From Peribacillus sp. FSL H8-0477 (lineage in GTDB: Bacteria; Bacillota; Bacilli; Bacillales; DSM-1321), in the NCBI RefSeq assembly GCF_038002765.1, contig NZ_JBBODE010000002.1, forward strand, positions 434,001 to 498,000: 64,000 bases of DNA. Direction: 5' to 3'. The notes beneath the pieces are model-generated. The model saw only the letters and a list, made by a program, of their open reading frames with translations. It was not told the DNA's origin and did not search any database. Both the position numbers and the translations under genes were made by a program. Shown here piece by piece: positions 40,942 through 49,893 of the stretch (the stretch's first letter is position 1; each line of letters starts with the position of its first letter).

Positions 40942-42978
40942 TCAGCTTTTAATCTTTTCGCAGCCTACACGTCCGGAGAAAAAGACTGCTCCTCCCCCCA
41001 TATCAGCGATACGATCAGGTGTTAAGGCATTGACAAGCCGCTTCGCTCCAGAAGCATCTGCCCATAACCCTTGAGTGATGAGAACACCTGGAAGAACATT
41101 ACTCCCGATTACTACTTTTATCAGACAGTCTCCTCGGTCATTAAAAATGCGAACGAGATCATTTTCTTCTATTCCTAATGTTTCAGCATCGACTGAATTC
41201 ATATAAAGCTTTGGTTCTTTTTCAAGTTTCATATGTTTGTCATTTGTTGAAAAAGTCGAATTCAAGAAGTTGTGATTAGGGCCTGGAATAAATAGAAACG
41301 GGAGATCATTATCACGAATCAGCGGTCGATAGGTTGGCAGCGGGTCATACCCTTGTTTCTCCATTCGGCTTGAAAAAAGTTCGATTTTCCCGCTTGGTGT
41401 AGGGAGATTTGGAAAGAACGGCCGATTAGCTTTGATATATTGTTTATCTAGTAAAGATTCATAGGTCATTTCTTTTAGAAATGAATTTTCCTCTTGATTC
41501 AGAGCTTGTCGTATCATATCTTCCTCTGTATCAGTGAAAGCCTGTTCAGTGAATCCCATTTCTTCAGCTAACAGCTTAAATACCTCCATATTTGATTTTG
41601 CTTCTCCATAACGTTCTATGACAGGCTGCTGAATCTGAAGGTAATGATGCCAATATGAAGTATAAAAATCAGTACTTTCAAAGGATGATGAAGCTGGGAG
41701 AACGATATCAGCAAACATGGCTGTCTCTGTTAAAAATAAGTCATGGACAACTGTGAATAAATCTTCCCGCATGAGGCCTTTCCTTACTTTTGTAACGTTT
41801 GGGGCAACAATGGCGGGGTTAGAGCTATACACGTAAAGGGAGGAAATGGGCTGTTCTTTCTTAAGTAACGTTTTTCCAAGCTCATTCATGTTGATGACTC
41901 GAGTTTGCTTGTTCTGTAATAAATCAGGGCGCTGCACAGCAGCAGAATTAAATGCAAGATATCCAGAATTACCTTTGATCGCTCCGCCGCCTTTTTTTAG
42001 CCACTGTCCAGTGAGTGCAGGAAGACAAGCTAGGGTTCTAACGTTCATTCCACCGTTATCATGATGCTGGAGCCCATTGCCGATTCTGATTAAAGAAGGG
42101 GAAGTTTGTCCATACATTCTAGCGAGCTTATAAATATCCTCAACTGAAACACCAGTTATTGCTGACACCGTAAGAGGGTCATAGTCTTTTACATGTTCAC
42201 GCAACTCGGCATCACCGACCGTATACTGTTTTAAAAATTCTTCATCTACAAGGTTTTCAGCATAAAGAATATGCATTAACCCGAGTGCTAGAGCGGAGTC
42301 TGTTCCTGGTAAAATAGGAATAAACCAGTTAGCCCAACGGCCGGTTTGATTTTTATGAACATCAATAACAACAACCTTAGCACCATTCTTTCTGGCTGCT
42401 TGAGCGATGGTTACCTGATGCATATTGGTGCTGACCGCATTAATCCCCCACATAATAAATAGCTTTGTATGAATAGTATCTTCAGGATCTGTTCCAAACG
42501 ATCCACCCATTGTATAGGCATATCCCTCAGAACCGGCAGCATTACATATGGTTCGATCAAGTCTGGATGCACCGAGCCGGTTAAAAAAACGCCGGTCCAT
42601 TCCTTCAGCTGCAAGGATGCCCATGTTTCCATAAAAACTGTATGGAAGAATACTTTCTGGACCTTTTTTTTCGATTAAATCTTTCCATTTACTCGTTATG
42701 GTTTCAATAGCTTCTGTCCAGCTGATCCTTTCAAAGGCCCCTGAACCCTTAGGTCCTACACGCTTAAGTGGAAACTGTAGTCGCTGTGGATCATAAAGAC
42801 GTTCAGACATATGTCTTACTTTGTTGCAGATATTTCCTTTGGTGACTGGATGTTTAGGATCTCCTTCGATTTTGGTAATCTTACCATTTTGTTTATGAAC
42901 GAGGAGTCCGCACTGATCCGGGCAATCTAAAGAACAGACAGATGGAAAGATCCCATCGCGCATATTTATATAGTTCAT
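40942..42978 (-). CDS. Stand-alone molybdopterin oxidoreductase (YyaE-like)
   Basis: 678 residues of the DMSO-reductase superfamily. The N-terminal [4Fe-4S] site is C15-x3-C19-x3-C23 and C51, spacing that differs from the NasC-like enzyme at 11379. IRIGNGLQHHDNGGMNVRTL and the C-terminal molydopterin domain (LPFLFIPGPNHNFLNSTF) are normal. There is no Tat signal or partner FeS subunit, so it is probably cytosolic. The Mo-ligand region reads TICNAAGSEG; the identity of the ligand is unclear. In Bacillus, YyaE homologues are of unproven substrate. It is near modAB but separately transcribed. Confidence 0.85.
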   Translation of the reverse strand: MNYINMRDGIFPSVCSLDCPDQCGLLVHKQNGKITKIEGDPKHPVTKGNICNKVRHMSERLYDPQRLQFPLKRVGPKGSGAFERISWTEAIETITSKWKDLIEKKGPESILPYSFYGNMGILAAEGMDRRFFNRLGASRLDRTICNAAGSEGYAYTMGGSFGTDPEDTIHTKLFIMWGINAVSTNMHQVTIAQAARKNGAKVVVIDVHKNQTGRWANWFIPILPGTDSALALGLMHILYAENLVDEEFLKQYTVGDAELREHVKDYDPLTVSAITGVSVEDIYKLARMYGQTSPSLIRIGNGLQHHDNGGMNVRTLACLPALTGQWLKKGGGAIKGNSGYLAFNSAAVQRPDLLQNKQTRVINMNELGKTLLKKEQPISSLYVYSSNPAIVAPNVTKVRKGLMREDLFTVVHDLFLTETAMFADIVLPASSSFESTDFYTSYWHHYLQIQQPVIERYGEAKSNMEVFKLLAEEMGFTEQAFTDTEEDMIRQALNQEENSFLKEMTYESLLDKQYIKANRPFFPNLPTPSGKIELFSSRMEKQGYDPLPTYRPLIRDNDLPFLFIPGPNHNFLNSTFSTNDKHMKLEKEPKLYMNSVDAETLGIEENDLVRIFNDRGDCLIKVVIGSNVLPGVLITQGLWADASGAKRLVNALTPDRIADMGGGAVFFSGRVGCEKIKS

Positions 42979-43060
42979 TTAATTACACCTCATTAATTGG
43001 GATTTAGATGAATCATTCAGAATAGTATACCTTTTTTGAAAATATTTTTATAGTACCTTG

Positions 43061-43129
43061 CAATGTTCAGTAGTGTAGAGTATGATAAATGTAAATAAAA
43101 GGCTATTTTTACCATACTACTGAATATTG
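43061..43129. promoter_or_regulatory. Inverted CAAT-TTCAGTAGT / ACTACTGAA-ATTG pair upstream of padR-like gene
   Basis: CAATGTTCAGTAGTGTA (43061-43077) and CATACTACTGAATATTG (43113-43129) are inverted copies with few mismatches, on either side of the AT-rich promoter region. The right copy is 22 bases before the padR-like start. This fits autoregulation by a dimeric PadR repressor. Confidence 0.6.
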
Positions 43130-43151
43130 TCTAGTAGCAAGGAGGGGACAT

Positions 43152-43478
43152 ATGAACATCCAGTTTAAAAAAGGCGCATTAGAACTCTGTGTGCTGATTT
43201 TGATAGCAGGAAGAGATCGGTATGGATATGAGTTGGCCCAGGATATTTCAAAGAAGATTGAAGTTGCTGAAGGAACGCTGTATCCGCTTCTCCGCAGACT
43301 TACAAAGGAGGAGTTTCTTGAAACCTATCATTTACAATCCTTTGAAGGTCCTCCGCGCAAATATTATAAGCTGACAACTAAGGGAACCGAATATATGAAT
43401 CAGCTGATAAAAGAATGGAAACAGTTTTCTCTATCTGTAAACCAATTTATTGAGGAGGCAGAAAGGAATGAAGAATGA
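43152..43478 (+). CDS. PadR-family transcriptional regulator
   Basis: 108 residues: KKGALELCVLILIAGRDRYGYELAQDISKKIEVAEGTLYPLLRRLTKEEFLE is the PadR winged helix, followed by GPPRKYYKLTTKGTEYM and a short dimerisation helix. It heads an operon with a DUF1700 membrane protein and a DUF4097 surface protein, the common arrangement in Firmicutes for a PadR-controlled envelope stress module. Inverted repeats upstream are a candidate operator. Confidence 0.92.
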   Translation: MNIQFKKGALELCVLILIAGRDRYGYELAQDISKKIEVAEGTLYPLLRRLTKEEFLETYHLQSFEGPPRKYYKLTTKGTEYMNQLIKEWKQFSLSVNQFIEEAERNEE

Positions 43479-44019
43479 ATTTTTAATGGAGTTAGACAGA
43501 CATCTTAAGAGAGTACCAGAACGCGACCGACAGGATATGCTTGCTGATTTTAAAGAACATTTTCAGTTGGGTGAAGCAGATGGCAGGACATATAAGGAAT
43601 TAGCGGAGGAATTGGGTGATCCACGAGAGATAGCAAAGGATTTAATTGCTGACTATTCGATAACAAAAGCGGAAGTGGATCAGTCGTTTAGCAACATTTT
43701 TCGGGCAGTGTTTTCTGCGATATCACTCAGCCTTTTGAATTTAATCTTTGTTGCTGGTCCAGCGTTAGCTTTATTGTGTATTTACCTTAGTTTAGGTATT
43801 ACTTCATTCTCACTGATTATTGTAACCATTCCACTGATGATTCCTGGACTGTATATTGGACTTGAGGGTTTTTTTGTTAGACTGTTTTCAGCAATGGTTA
43901 CTGGTAGTTTGGGAGTTCTTTCGGGGGTTTTCTTATATTATCTTGGCAAGGTGTTATATACCTGGACTCTGCGCTATATCAAATTTAACGTCCAGATTAT
44001 TAGAGGGGGCAGAACGTAA
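43468..44019 (+). CDS. DUF1700 (HAAS-signalling) membrane protein
   Basis: 183 residues from ATG at 43468 (AAAGGA site), overlapping padR by 11 bases. The N-terminal ~70 residues match the HAAS/DUF1700 domain (ELDRHLKRVPERDRQDMLADFKEHFQLGEADGRTYKELAEELGDPREIAKDL). About three hydrophobic helices follow. DUF1700 proteins accompany PadR regulators and DUF4097 proteins; a role in signal transfer to PadR or in envelope homeostasis is inferred. Confidence 0.85.
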   Translation: MKNEFLMELDRHLKRVPERDRQDMLADFKEHFQLGEADGRTYKELAEELGDPREIAKDLIADYSITKAEVDQSFSNIFRAVFSAISLSLLNLIFVAGPALALLCIYLSLGITSFSLIIVTIPLMIPGLYIGLEGFFVRLFSAMVTGSLGVLSGVFLYYLGKVLYTWTLRYIKFNVQIIRGGRT

Positions 44020-45014
44020 TGAAAAAGACGATAATCGCAGCAGTGATTGTATTGACAGTAGGCATTATTGGGTTGATGATCACTGTAGTGTCAGCAGGGA
44101 ATCCATTTAACACGGTGGAAACCAATAAACAGAGCAAAGTACCGATGGAGGGGATTCAACATATAGCTGTTTCAGGAGCGGATGTTGATATTGTCCTTAA
44201 TGAGCAGGAATCATCAGAGGAAATTAAGGTCGCTCTCAAAGGGAAAATGAATAAAAGCATTCAAGATAAATATAAGCTGAAGGTAAAGAAAAACGGTGAC
44301 ACGTTGGATGTTTCGATAGAAAATGACTCTTTTCAATTCTTTGTTATCAACTCTTCATATCTAGAAATTTTACTGCCCAGTGAAGTGTATCAGTCAGTGA
44401 CCGCAACGACATCATCAGGAGATATAACAAGCAACGGGATTACTGCAAATAAAATTTCCGTTAAAAGCAGTTCAGGAGATATTAGTACTAAAAACAATAA
44501 AATTGAAGAGATATATGTAGTTGAATCCTCAAGTGGTGATATTCTGAGTGTTAATGATCAAAGTCAACAAACAACCCTCACGTCAAGCAGTGGGGATGTG
44601 AGCACTTCCGCTTTAGATTCATTAAATACAGAGGTTGCTTCACAGTCAGGAGATATATTCTTGAAGAAAGGATCCGGGAATCTTCTTCTTAAAAGTAGTT
44701 CAGGAGATATCCACGTCAAGGGAGATCCTGAAGAGATTAAGGTTGAATCAAAGTCAGGAGATATCTCAATTGAAAGTGATGAGTTAAAAGACAATGTCGA
44801 TATCAGCTCTTCAAGTGGTGATGTTAGTCTTCATTATAGTAAGAAACCGAAATCCTTTAAATTGACCTATCAAGGCAATTCGGGCGATGGAATTGTTCTA
44901 TTAAAAGGGGTTAAATATGATGTGAAGTCTGAAAATGCTCTATCCGGGCAGATAGGCGGAGGAAAGCACTTGATAAAAGTAAAGACTGAATCTGGTGATT
45001 TTGTGTTACAATAA
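44019..45014 (+). CDS. DUF4097 beta-helix-like surface protein with SSSGDI repeats
   Basis: 331 residues, start ATG overlapping the previous stop by one base (TAATG). One N-terminal membrane helix (IIAAVIVLTVGIIGLMITVVSA) exports the rest. From residue ~125 the sequence repeats S-S-S-G-D-(I/V) about every 20-25 residues (SSSGDISTK, SSSGDILSV, SSSGDVSTS, SQSGDIFLK, SSSGDIHVK, SKSGDISIE, SSSGDVSLH), the mark of a right-handed beta-helix in DUF4097 proteins. Function unknown; an envelope location is likely. Confidence 0.85.
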   Translation: MKKTIIAAVIVLTVGIIGLMITVVSAGNPFNTVETNKQSKVPMEGIQHIAVSGADVDIVLNEQESSEEIKVALKGKMNKSIQDKYKLKVKKNGDTLDVSIENDSFQFFVINSSYLEILLPSEVYQSVTATTSSGDITSNGITANKISVKSSSGDISTKNNKIEEIYVVESSSGDILSVNDQSQQTTLTSSSGDVSTSALDSLNTEVASQSGDIFLKKGSGNLLLKSSSGDIHVKGDPEEIKVESKSGDISIESDELKDNVDISSSSGDVSLHYSKKPKSFKLTYQGNSGDGIVLLKGVKYDVKSENALSGQIGGGKHLIKVKTESGDFVLQ

Positions 45015-45023
45015 AACAGCTCG

Positions 45024-45048
45024 AACCCTTATGTACTGCATGAGGGTT
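45024..45048 (+). terminator. Terminator of padR-DUF1700-DUF4097 operon
   Basis: AACCCTTATG / CATGAGGGTT stem, loop TACTG, then TTTTATTTT. Confidence 0.8.
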
Positions 45049-45107
45049 TTTATTTTGGAGAATTTATAGGTAGGAAATAATAATTGCAAGTTGTGAAGGG
45101 GTTAAGG

Positions 45108-46385
45108 ATGAATCAGGCTCGTAAAATTGCTGCAAAGGTTACTGTTTTCTATTTAGTCATAGGTGGGTTTTGGATTTTTTTTACTGATTACTTTTCTATG
45201 CTTCTGTCAAAATCCAATCTTCAATTATATGCAATATTTCAACAATATAAAGGCTGGCTGTATATTTTTATTACAGGAGTCATTTTGTATACAGTTATTT
45301 TTTCATTAACATCTAGGCTTTTAAGTTCTCGTAATGAATTTAAGGTGAAGGACGAGCAATATCGCTCACTGTTTAATCATAATCCTGATGCGGTTGCAGA
45401 ACTCGATTTGAAAGGAAATCTCGTGGCGCTTAATCCAATAGGTGTGAGTATACTGGGCGTCGAACCGTCTGATATTTATGGAAAGCCTGCCTTATTTATG
45501 CTGCAGGATGAAAAAGAAAATGCCAAAAAAAGTTTTTACCGTACTCTATCAGGCGAGTCTTCCATGGTTGAAACGACAATTATTAATCACAAAGCCGAGA
45601 ATCGACTTTTGCGTTGTAAGCTATTGCCGAGTGTTATTAATGGAGAAACAAAAGGTGTCTATGTAATTGCCAGGGATATTACCGAGTTGCGTCGAGATGA
45701 AGAATTAATGATTATGTCTGAAAAACTATCAGTCATTGGTCACCTTGCAGCCGCAGTTGCTCATGAAATCAGGAATCCGCTGACTTCCTTAAAAGGATTT
45801 ATTCAGCTGTTGATAGTTAGTCGAGAAATCAATGACGTTCATCTTGATATCATGCTTAAAGAGATTGAACGGATCAATATTATCTCTAGTGAGATGCTGG
45901 CGTTAGGAACAAAACAGGCAGTTAATTTTAGCAATCAGGACATTAGGGCATCAATCATTGATGTATTAACCTTAATGAAGGCTCAGGCTAACTTTAACGA
46001 AATTAAGTTGGATTACAGGGAAAACGTAACAGACGAAGTGCCAGTCCTGATCGATAATATTCAAATGAAGCAAGTCTTAATTAATTTAATAAAAAACAGC
46101 TTAGAAGCCATTAATGAATCTGGCACGATTATTATAGACTTAAATAAGTCTGAAAGAGATGCCATTATAATCGTAAGCGATGACGGGACTGGGATGGAGC
46201 CGGAGCGTTTAGAGCGAATCGGCGAACCTTTTTATTCAACGAAAGAAAAAGGAACCGGAATTGGTCTTGCTGTTTGTCAAAAAATTATCCATCGCCATCA
46301 CGGGCAAATTAGCTTTCAAAGTAAAAAAAATGAAGGTACAACTGTAACCATTAGGATTCCGTTAGCTGATAGCAGCGAACAATGA
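45108..46385 (+). CDS. Membrane PAS-domain histidine kinase (sporulation-kinase-like)
   Basis: 425 residues from ATG at 45108 after GAAGGGG. Two membrane helices (VFYLVIGGFWIFFTDYFSM and WLYIFITGVILYTVIFSL), one PAS (LFNHNPDAVAELDLKGNLVALNPIGVSILG... VYVIARDITELRRDEEL), then HisKA with AAAVAHEIRNPLTSLKGFIQLL and a full ATPase domain (INLIKNSLEAINESG, DDGTGMEPE, GTGIGLAVCQKII). The overall layout matches the KinA/KinE group feeding the Spo0 phosphorelay, but other sensors share it. No response regulator adjoins it, as expected for phosphorelay kinases. Confidence 0.87.
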   Translation: MNQARKIAAKVTVFYLVIGGFWIFFTDYFSMLLSKSNLQLYAIFQQYKGWLYIFITGVILYTVIFSLTSRLLSSRNEFKVKDEQYRSLFNHNPDAVAELDLKGNLVALNPIGVSILGVEPSDIYGKPALFMLQDEKENAKKSFYRTLSGESSMVETTIINHKAENRLLRCKLLPSVINGETKGVYVIARDITELRRDEELMIMSEKLSVIGHLAAAVAHEIRNPLTSLKGFIQLLIVSREINDVHLDIMLKEIERINIISSEMLALGTKQAVNFSNQDIRASIIDVLTLMKAQANFNEIKLDYRENVTDEVPVLIDNIQMKQVLINLIKNSLEAINESGTIIIDLNKSERDAIIIVSDDGTGMEPERLERIGEPFYSTKEKGTGIGLAVCQKIIHRHHGQISFQSKKNEGTTVTIRIPLADSSEQ

Positions 46386-46435
46386 TACTATTATAGAAGC
46401 TGTAACAGGAAGTTTACCAAAAGGAGAACAACAAT

Positions 46436-47572
46436 ATGACAGAGACTACACCATTTATTTCAACATTAAAACCATTTATACAAAATGCTTGGGAAAAAGC
46501 CGGGTTTGCTAAGCCAACTCCGATTCAGAGCAACGCCATTCCTTTGATTGTGAATGGGAAAGACGTTCTGGCTGAATCACCAACAGGAACAGGGAAAACA
46601 CTGGCCTACTTGTTGCCGGTTCTTGAAAAAATTGACGCTGAAAATTCATCGCCGCAGGCCGTTATCCTCGCTTCTTCACGCGAATTGGTTATGCAAATTG
46701 CAGAGGAAGTACGGATTTGGACTGAGGGAAGCGGCATCAGTGGTGCAGCTTTCATTGGTGGTGCGAATGCGAAGAGACAGCTTGATCGATTGAAAAAACG
46801 TCCGCAGGTAATTGTAGGAACGCCGGGCCGAGTATACGAACTAATCGCACAAAAGAAACTTAAGATGCATGATGTAAAAACGATTGTCCTTGATGAAGGG
46901 GACCAGCTGATTGTTGCTGAACATATGGGAACCATTCGTAACATTATTAAGACGACATTGAAAGACCGCCAAATGTTGATGTTCTCAGCAACAATAACGC
47001 CTCAGACTGAAGAACTTGCGCGTGAGCTTGCAAATGAACCAGAGATTGTCCGAATTGATAAAAGTGAAAAGATGGATTCTAACGTCGATCATTTATACGT
47101 CGTGGCCGAGCGACGTGACAAGTTTAAAATTCTTGAAAAAATTGCGAGACTTGAAGACATTAAAGCTCTTGCCTTTATAAATGATATCGCCGAGCTTAAG
47201 GTCATCTATGAAAAGCTTAACTTTAAAGGACTTGAAATTGGCGCTCTTCACGGTGAATCGAACAAAGTTGATCGTGAAAAAGCACTCCGTAAGCTGCGTT
47301 CAGGAAAGTTCCCGTTATTGCTGGCAACAGATGTAGCAGCTCGGGGGCTTGATATAAAAGGCTTGACTACAGTTGTACATGTGGATATTCCGCTTTCTTT
47401 GGAACAATATACACATCGTTCCGGCAGAACCGGCCGTGCAGGAGCGGATGGAACGGTCATCTCAATCGTAACTGAACGAGAAGAACGTGAACTGAAGAAG
47501 CTTGCAAAAGGACTAGGCGTTCCTCTTGCAAAAAAAGTCTTCTACGGCGGCAAACTCGTTGATGAAGCGTAA
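46436..47572 (+). CDS. yfmL: DEAD-box-type RNA helicase, YfmL-like
   Basis: 378 residues. Helicase motifs are complete: Q motif (PTPIQSNAIPLI), I SPTGTGKT, Ia, II, III SAT, and in the second domain VLDI/RSGRTGRAG. Motif II reads DEGD rather than DEAD (IVLDEGDQLI), a departure at its third residue. Length equals Bacillus YfmL, an RNA helicase involved in ribosome assembly. It follows the PAS kinase by 50 bases. Confidence 0.85.
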   Translation: MTETTPFISTLKPFIQNAWEKAGFAKPTPIQSNAIPLIVNGKDVLAESPTGTGKTLAYLLPVLEKIDAENSSPQAVILASSRELVMQIAEEVRIWTEGSGISGAAFIGGANAKRQLDRLKKRPQVIVGTPGRVYELIAQKKLKMHDVKTIVLDEGDQLIVAEHMGTIRNIIKTTLKDRQMLMFSATITPQTEELARELANEPEIVRIDKSEKMDSNVDHLYVVAERRDKFKILEKIARLEDIKALAFINDIAELKVIYEKLNFKGLEIGALHGESNKVDREKALRKLRSGKFPLLLATDVAARGLDIKGLTTVVHVDIPLSLEQYTHRSGRTGRAGADGTVISIVTEREERELKKLAKGLGVPLAKKVFYGGKLVDEA

Positions 47573-47577
47573 TTTAC

Positions 47578-47612
47578 AAGCTCCCATACTTTGATGTATG
47601 GGGCTTTTTTTT
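47578..47612 (+). terminator. Terminator after yfmL-like gene
   Basis: AAGCTCCCATAC / GTATGGGGCTT stem, TTTGAT loop, T-run. Confidence 0.88.
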
Positions 47613-47636
47613 GGATGGTCACACATTTTGCCTGCT

Positions 47637-47668
47637 ACGGGAAAATGACATGTAAGACGGAATTAGTT
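47637..47668. repeat. Two-unit vestige resembling array A
   Basis: ACGGGAAAAT at 47637 and ACGGAATTAG at 47657 are 20 bp apart, resembling array A units. Only two units and a 20-bp step make this weak. Confidence 0.35.
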
Positions 47669-47708
47669 CATGATCTCCCCTTTGCTCAGTTTGAAATTTT
47701 ATAGTAAG

Positions 47709-47734
47709 TTAACGCGTTAATGAGAACGCTTTCA
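47709..47734. promoter_or_regulatory. Palindrome plus perfect cre box upstream of methionine gamma-lyase-like gene
   Basis: TTAACGCGTTAA (47709-47720) is a perfect 12-bp palindrome. It abuts TGAGAACGCTTTCA (47721-47734), which fits every position of the CcpA cre consensus TGWNANCGNTNWCA. The cre overlaps the likely -35 of a promoter whose TATTAT -10 is at 47753-47758, so CcpA would repress. Confidence 0.75.
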
Positions 47735-47790
47735 TTTTATGGTAAGTTAGCCTATTATAGGTAATAGAACACATCTTTAGGAGGGAAAGT

Positions 47791-48984
47791 ATGGGGGAGA
47801 ACTACAAGCATATTGAAACAGCTGTTATTCATGAAGGCTATGATTCTAAACAGCATCTAGGGAGTTTGGCAGCACCGATTTTTCAAACGTCAACATTTGT
47901 TTTTGATACGGCAGAGCAGGGGGAACGTCGATTTGCCGGTGAGGAGGAAGGCTATATTTATTCACGGCTGGGAAACCCTACCGTTAAAGCTCTTGAGGAT
48001 AGAATAGCTGTGTTAGAAGGAGCAGAAGCAGGCCTTGCATTTGCCTCGGGAATGGCTGCTGTTTCCGCTGTACTACTCGCATTGACCAAAGCGAATGATC
48101 ATATTATTTGTTCCCAAGGCTTGTATGGCTGTACGTTTGGTTTATTAAAATTAATGAAGGAAAAATATAATATTGAACATGATTTTTGCGAAATGAAAAC
48201 GGCAGACGAACTGGAAGCAATCATTAGACCGGAAACGACCTGTATATATATTGAAACACCGATTAATCCTACAATGAAAATGATAGATCTTGAGCTGGTG
48301 GCTGCTGTAGCCCATAAGCACGGGATACCGGTAGTTGTTGATAACACCTTTTCTACCCCCTATCTGCAAAGGCCTCTTGAACATGGGTGCGATATCGTGC
48401 TTCATAGTGCCACAAAGTATATTTGCGGCCATGGGGATGTGATTGCGGGATTGGCGGCTGGGAAGCAGGACTTAATCAGTCAGGTGGCAAAGTCGACACT
48501 TAAAGATATAGGCGGTATCTTATCTCCATTTGATGCATGGCTTTTACTAAGAGGGTTAAAGACACTGCCAGTAAGGATGGATCGACATTCAGAAAATGCG
48601 GAGAAAATTTTTCAGATGCTAAAAAAAGAGCCCATGATTGAACGGGTCTACTACCCTGGTGATACGGAGCATCCTGATTATTTAATTAAGGAAAAACAAA
48701 TGAAGCAAGGCGGTGGACTGATTTCATTTGAAGTCAAGGGAACAAAAGCCGACGCACAAAGACTCCTTAATGAATTAAAATTAATTAAAATTGCTGTAAG
48801 TCTGGGTGATGCCGAAACCTTGATTCAGCATCCGGCAACCATGACACATGCAGTTGTTCCCGAGCAATCACGGCTTGAGATGGGGATTACCGACCAGTTA
48901 GTCCGTCTTTCTGTCGGGCTGGAGAACTGGGAAGATCTTTGGGCCGATTTAAAGAGGGCGTTGACAGCTGTTGAAATGAATTGA
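47791..48984 (+). CDS. PLP-dependent Cys/Met metabolism enzyme, methionine gamma-lyase-like
   Basis: 397 residues of the CGS/MGL PLP superfamily. The PLP Lys is in LHSATKYICGHGDVIAG; PLP phosphate and ring contacts include YSRLGNPTVKALEDRIAVLEG and IETPINPTMKMIDL. LYGCTFGLL contains the active-site Cys of methionine gamma-lyases, absent from most gamma-synthases, which favours release of methanethiol from methionine. Cystathionine lyase is the main alternative. The single gene has a perfect cre box in its promoter, suggesting catabolite repression and a degradative role. Confidence 0.82.
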   Translation: MGENYKHIETAVIHEGYDSKQHLGSLAAPIFQTSTFVFDTAEQGERRFAGEEEGYIYSRLGNPTVKALEDRIAVLEGAEAGLAFASGMAAVSAVLLALTKANDHIICSQGLYGCTFGLLKLMKEKYNIEHDFCEMKTADELEAIIRPETTCIYIETPINPTMKMIDLELVAAVAHKHGIPVVVDNTFSTPYLQRPLEHGCDIVLHSATKYICGHGDVIAGLAAGKQDLISQVAKSTLKDIGGILSPFDAWLLLRGLKTLPVRMDRHSENAEKIFQMLKKEPMIERVYYPGDTEHPDYLIKEKQMKQGGGLISFEVKGTKADAQRLLNELKLIKIAVSLGDAETLIQHPATMTHAVVPEQSRLEMGITDQLVRLSVGLENWEDLWADLKRALTAVEMN

Positions 48985-49020
48985 AATAAGCTTGGCTCAC
49001 ATTGGTGAGCCAAGCTTATT
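48985..49020. terminator. Bidirectional terminator
   Basis: AATAAGCTTGGCTCAC / GTGAGCCAAGCTTATT perfect 16-bp stem, ATTG loop, between convergent genes. Confidence 0.93.
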
Positions 49021-49736
49021 TACCTTTTCCAAGGATATATGCTAACGATAAAAATCAATGCTGCTAGTGAGTAGGCAAAGATAGGGATCCCATTACCTAA
49101 GTCACTGTTTTTACTAGCAATACCGATAAAGGACCAAACAAAGACGAGAGGATATAGCCAATCATGGTTCTTGATTCTAAAGGTAATCGCAAGGATTGCA
49201 GCTACAAACATCATAATAATAGTCCAGACTGGATCAGATAAGCCAAAGCCATTCCAGCCAATATTAGTTAATACAAAGGCAATATTCGTGATGGTAGCGA
49301 CACTAATCCAACCAAGATAGATAGAGAACGGTGCAATATCCATCCATGTATGTTCAACGGATTTGATTTTTGTGTAAAGAATAATCAGCGAGAGTAATAG
49401 AGCAATCATGACAATTACGGAAAGAGTAAAAAGTTCATAATGCCATACAAGAATCCAGGAACCGTTAAACAAACAGGTTAATAAAAACCAAGGGAATGAG
49501 ACTTTGTATACTGGTTCATTTCGGCGGCTTTTAGGAATTTGCCGCAGCACCCAAATACCAAGTAATACATAAATTAATAGCCAAATCGAAAAGACGTATC
49601 CAGCCGGTGTAAATAAGACGGGTAAACTATCTGATATTTCACCAGTTCTCTTCCCGTTAATCGGTAGGTAGTTGGCAAGGAAATTAATAAGGACAACAAA
49701 AATATAACCAATGATATTAAAAGCTAATAATCTCAC
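49020..49736 (-). CDS. TspO/MBR-family membrane protein
   Basis: 238 residues with about seven hydrophobic helices. The TspO signature LFTPAGYVFSIWLLIYVLLGIWV is near the N-terminus (residues ~40-65), and Trp-rich helices follow (FPWFLLTCLFNGSWILVWHYE, DIAPFSIYLGWISVATITNI, WNGFGLSDPVWTIIMMFV). It is longer than the 5-helix TspO core, as in many Bacillaceae paralogues. TspO proteins bind porphyrins or sterols; the function here is unknown. Confidence 0.8.
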   Translation of the reverse strand: MRLLAFNIIGYIFVVLINFLANYLPINGKRTGEISDSLPVLFTPAGYVFSIWLLIYVLLGIWVLRQIPKSRRNEPVYKVSFPWFLLTCLFNGSWILVWHYELFTLSVIVMIALLLSLIILYTKIKSVEHTWMDIAPFSIYLGWISVATITNIAFVLTNIGWNGFGLSDPVWTIIMMFVAAILAITFRIKNHDWLYPLVFVWSFIGIASKNSDLGNGIPIFAYSLAALIFIVSIYPWKR

Positions 49737-49856
49737 AGGGGTTCCTCCTTTACCTGATTAGTCTAGAAAAAAGGTTTGTCTTATATGTACCTATTCCTCT
49801 TTTTAAATTTTAATAACCATTTTCAGCACATCCAAAAATTTTCAAGGACAAAAAAA

Positions 49857-49881
49857 GACTGTCGAGATCTCTCGACAGTCT
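49857..49881 (-). terminator. Terminator of yfmJ-like gene
   Basis: AGACTGTCGAGA/TCTCGACAGTCT stem preceded by an A-run (T-run on the minus strand). Confidence 0.88.
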
Positions 49882-49893
49882 GGTTAAACATGC

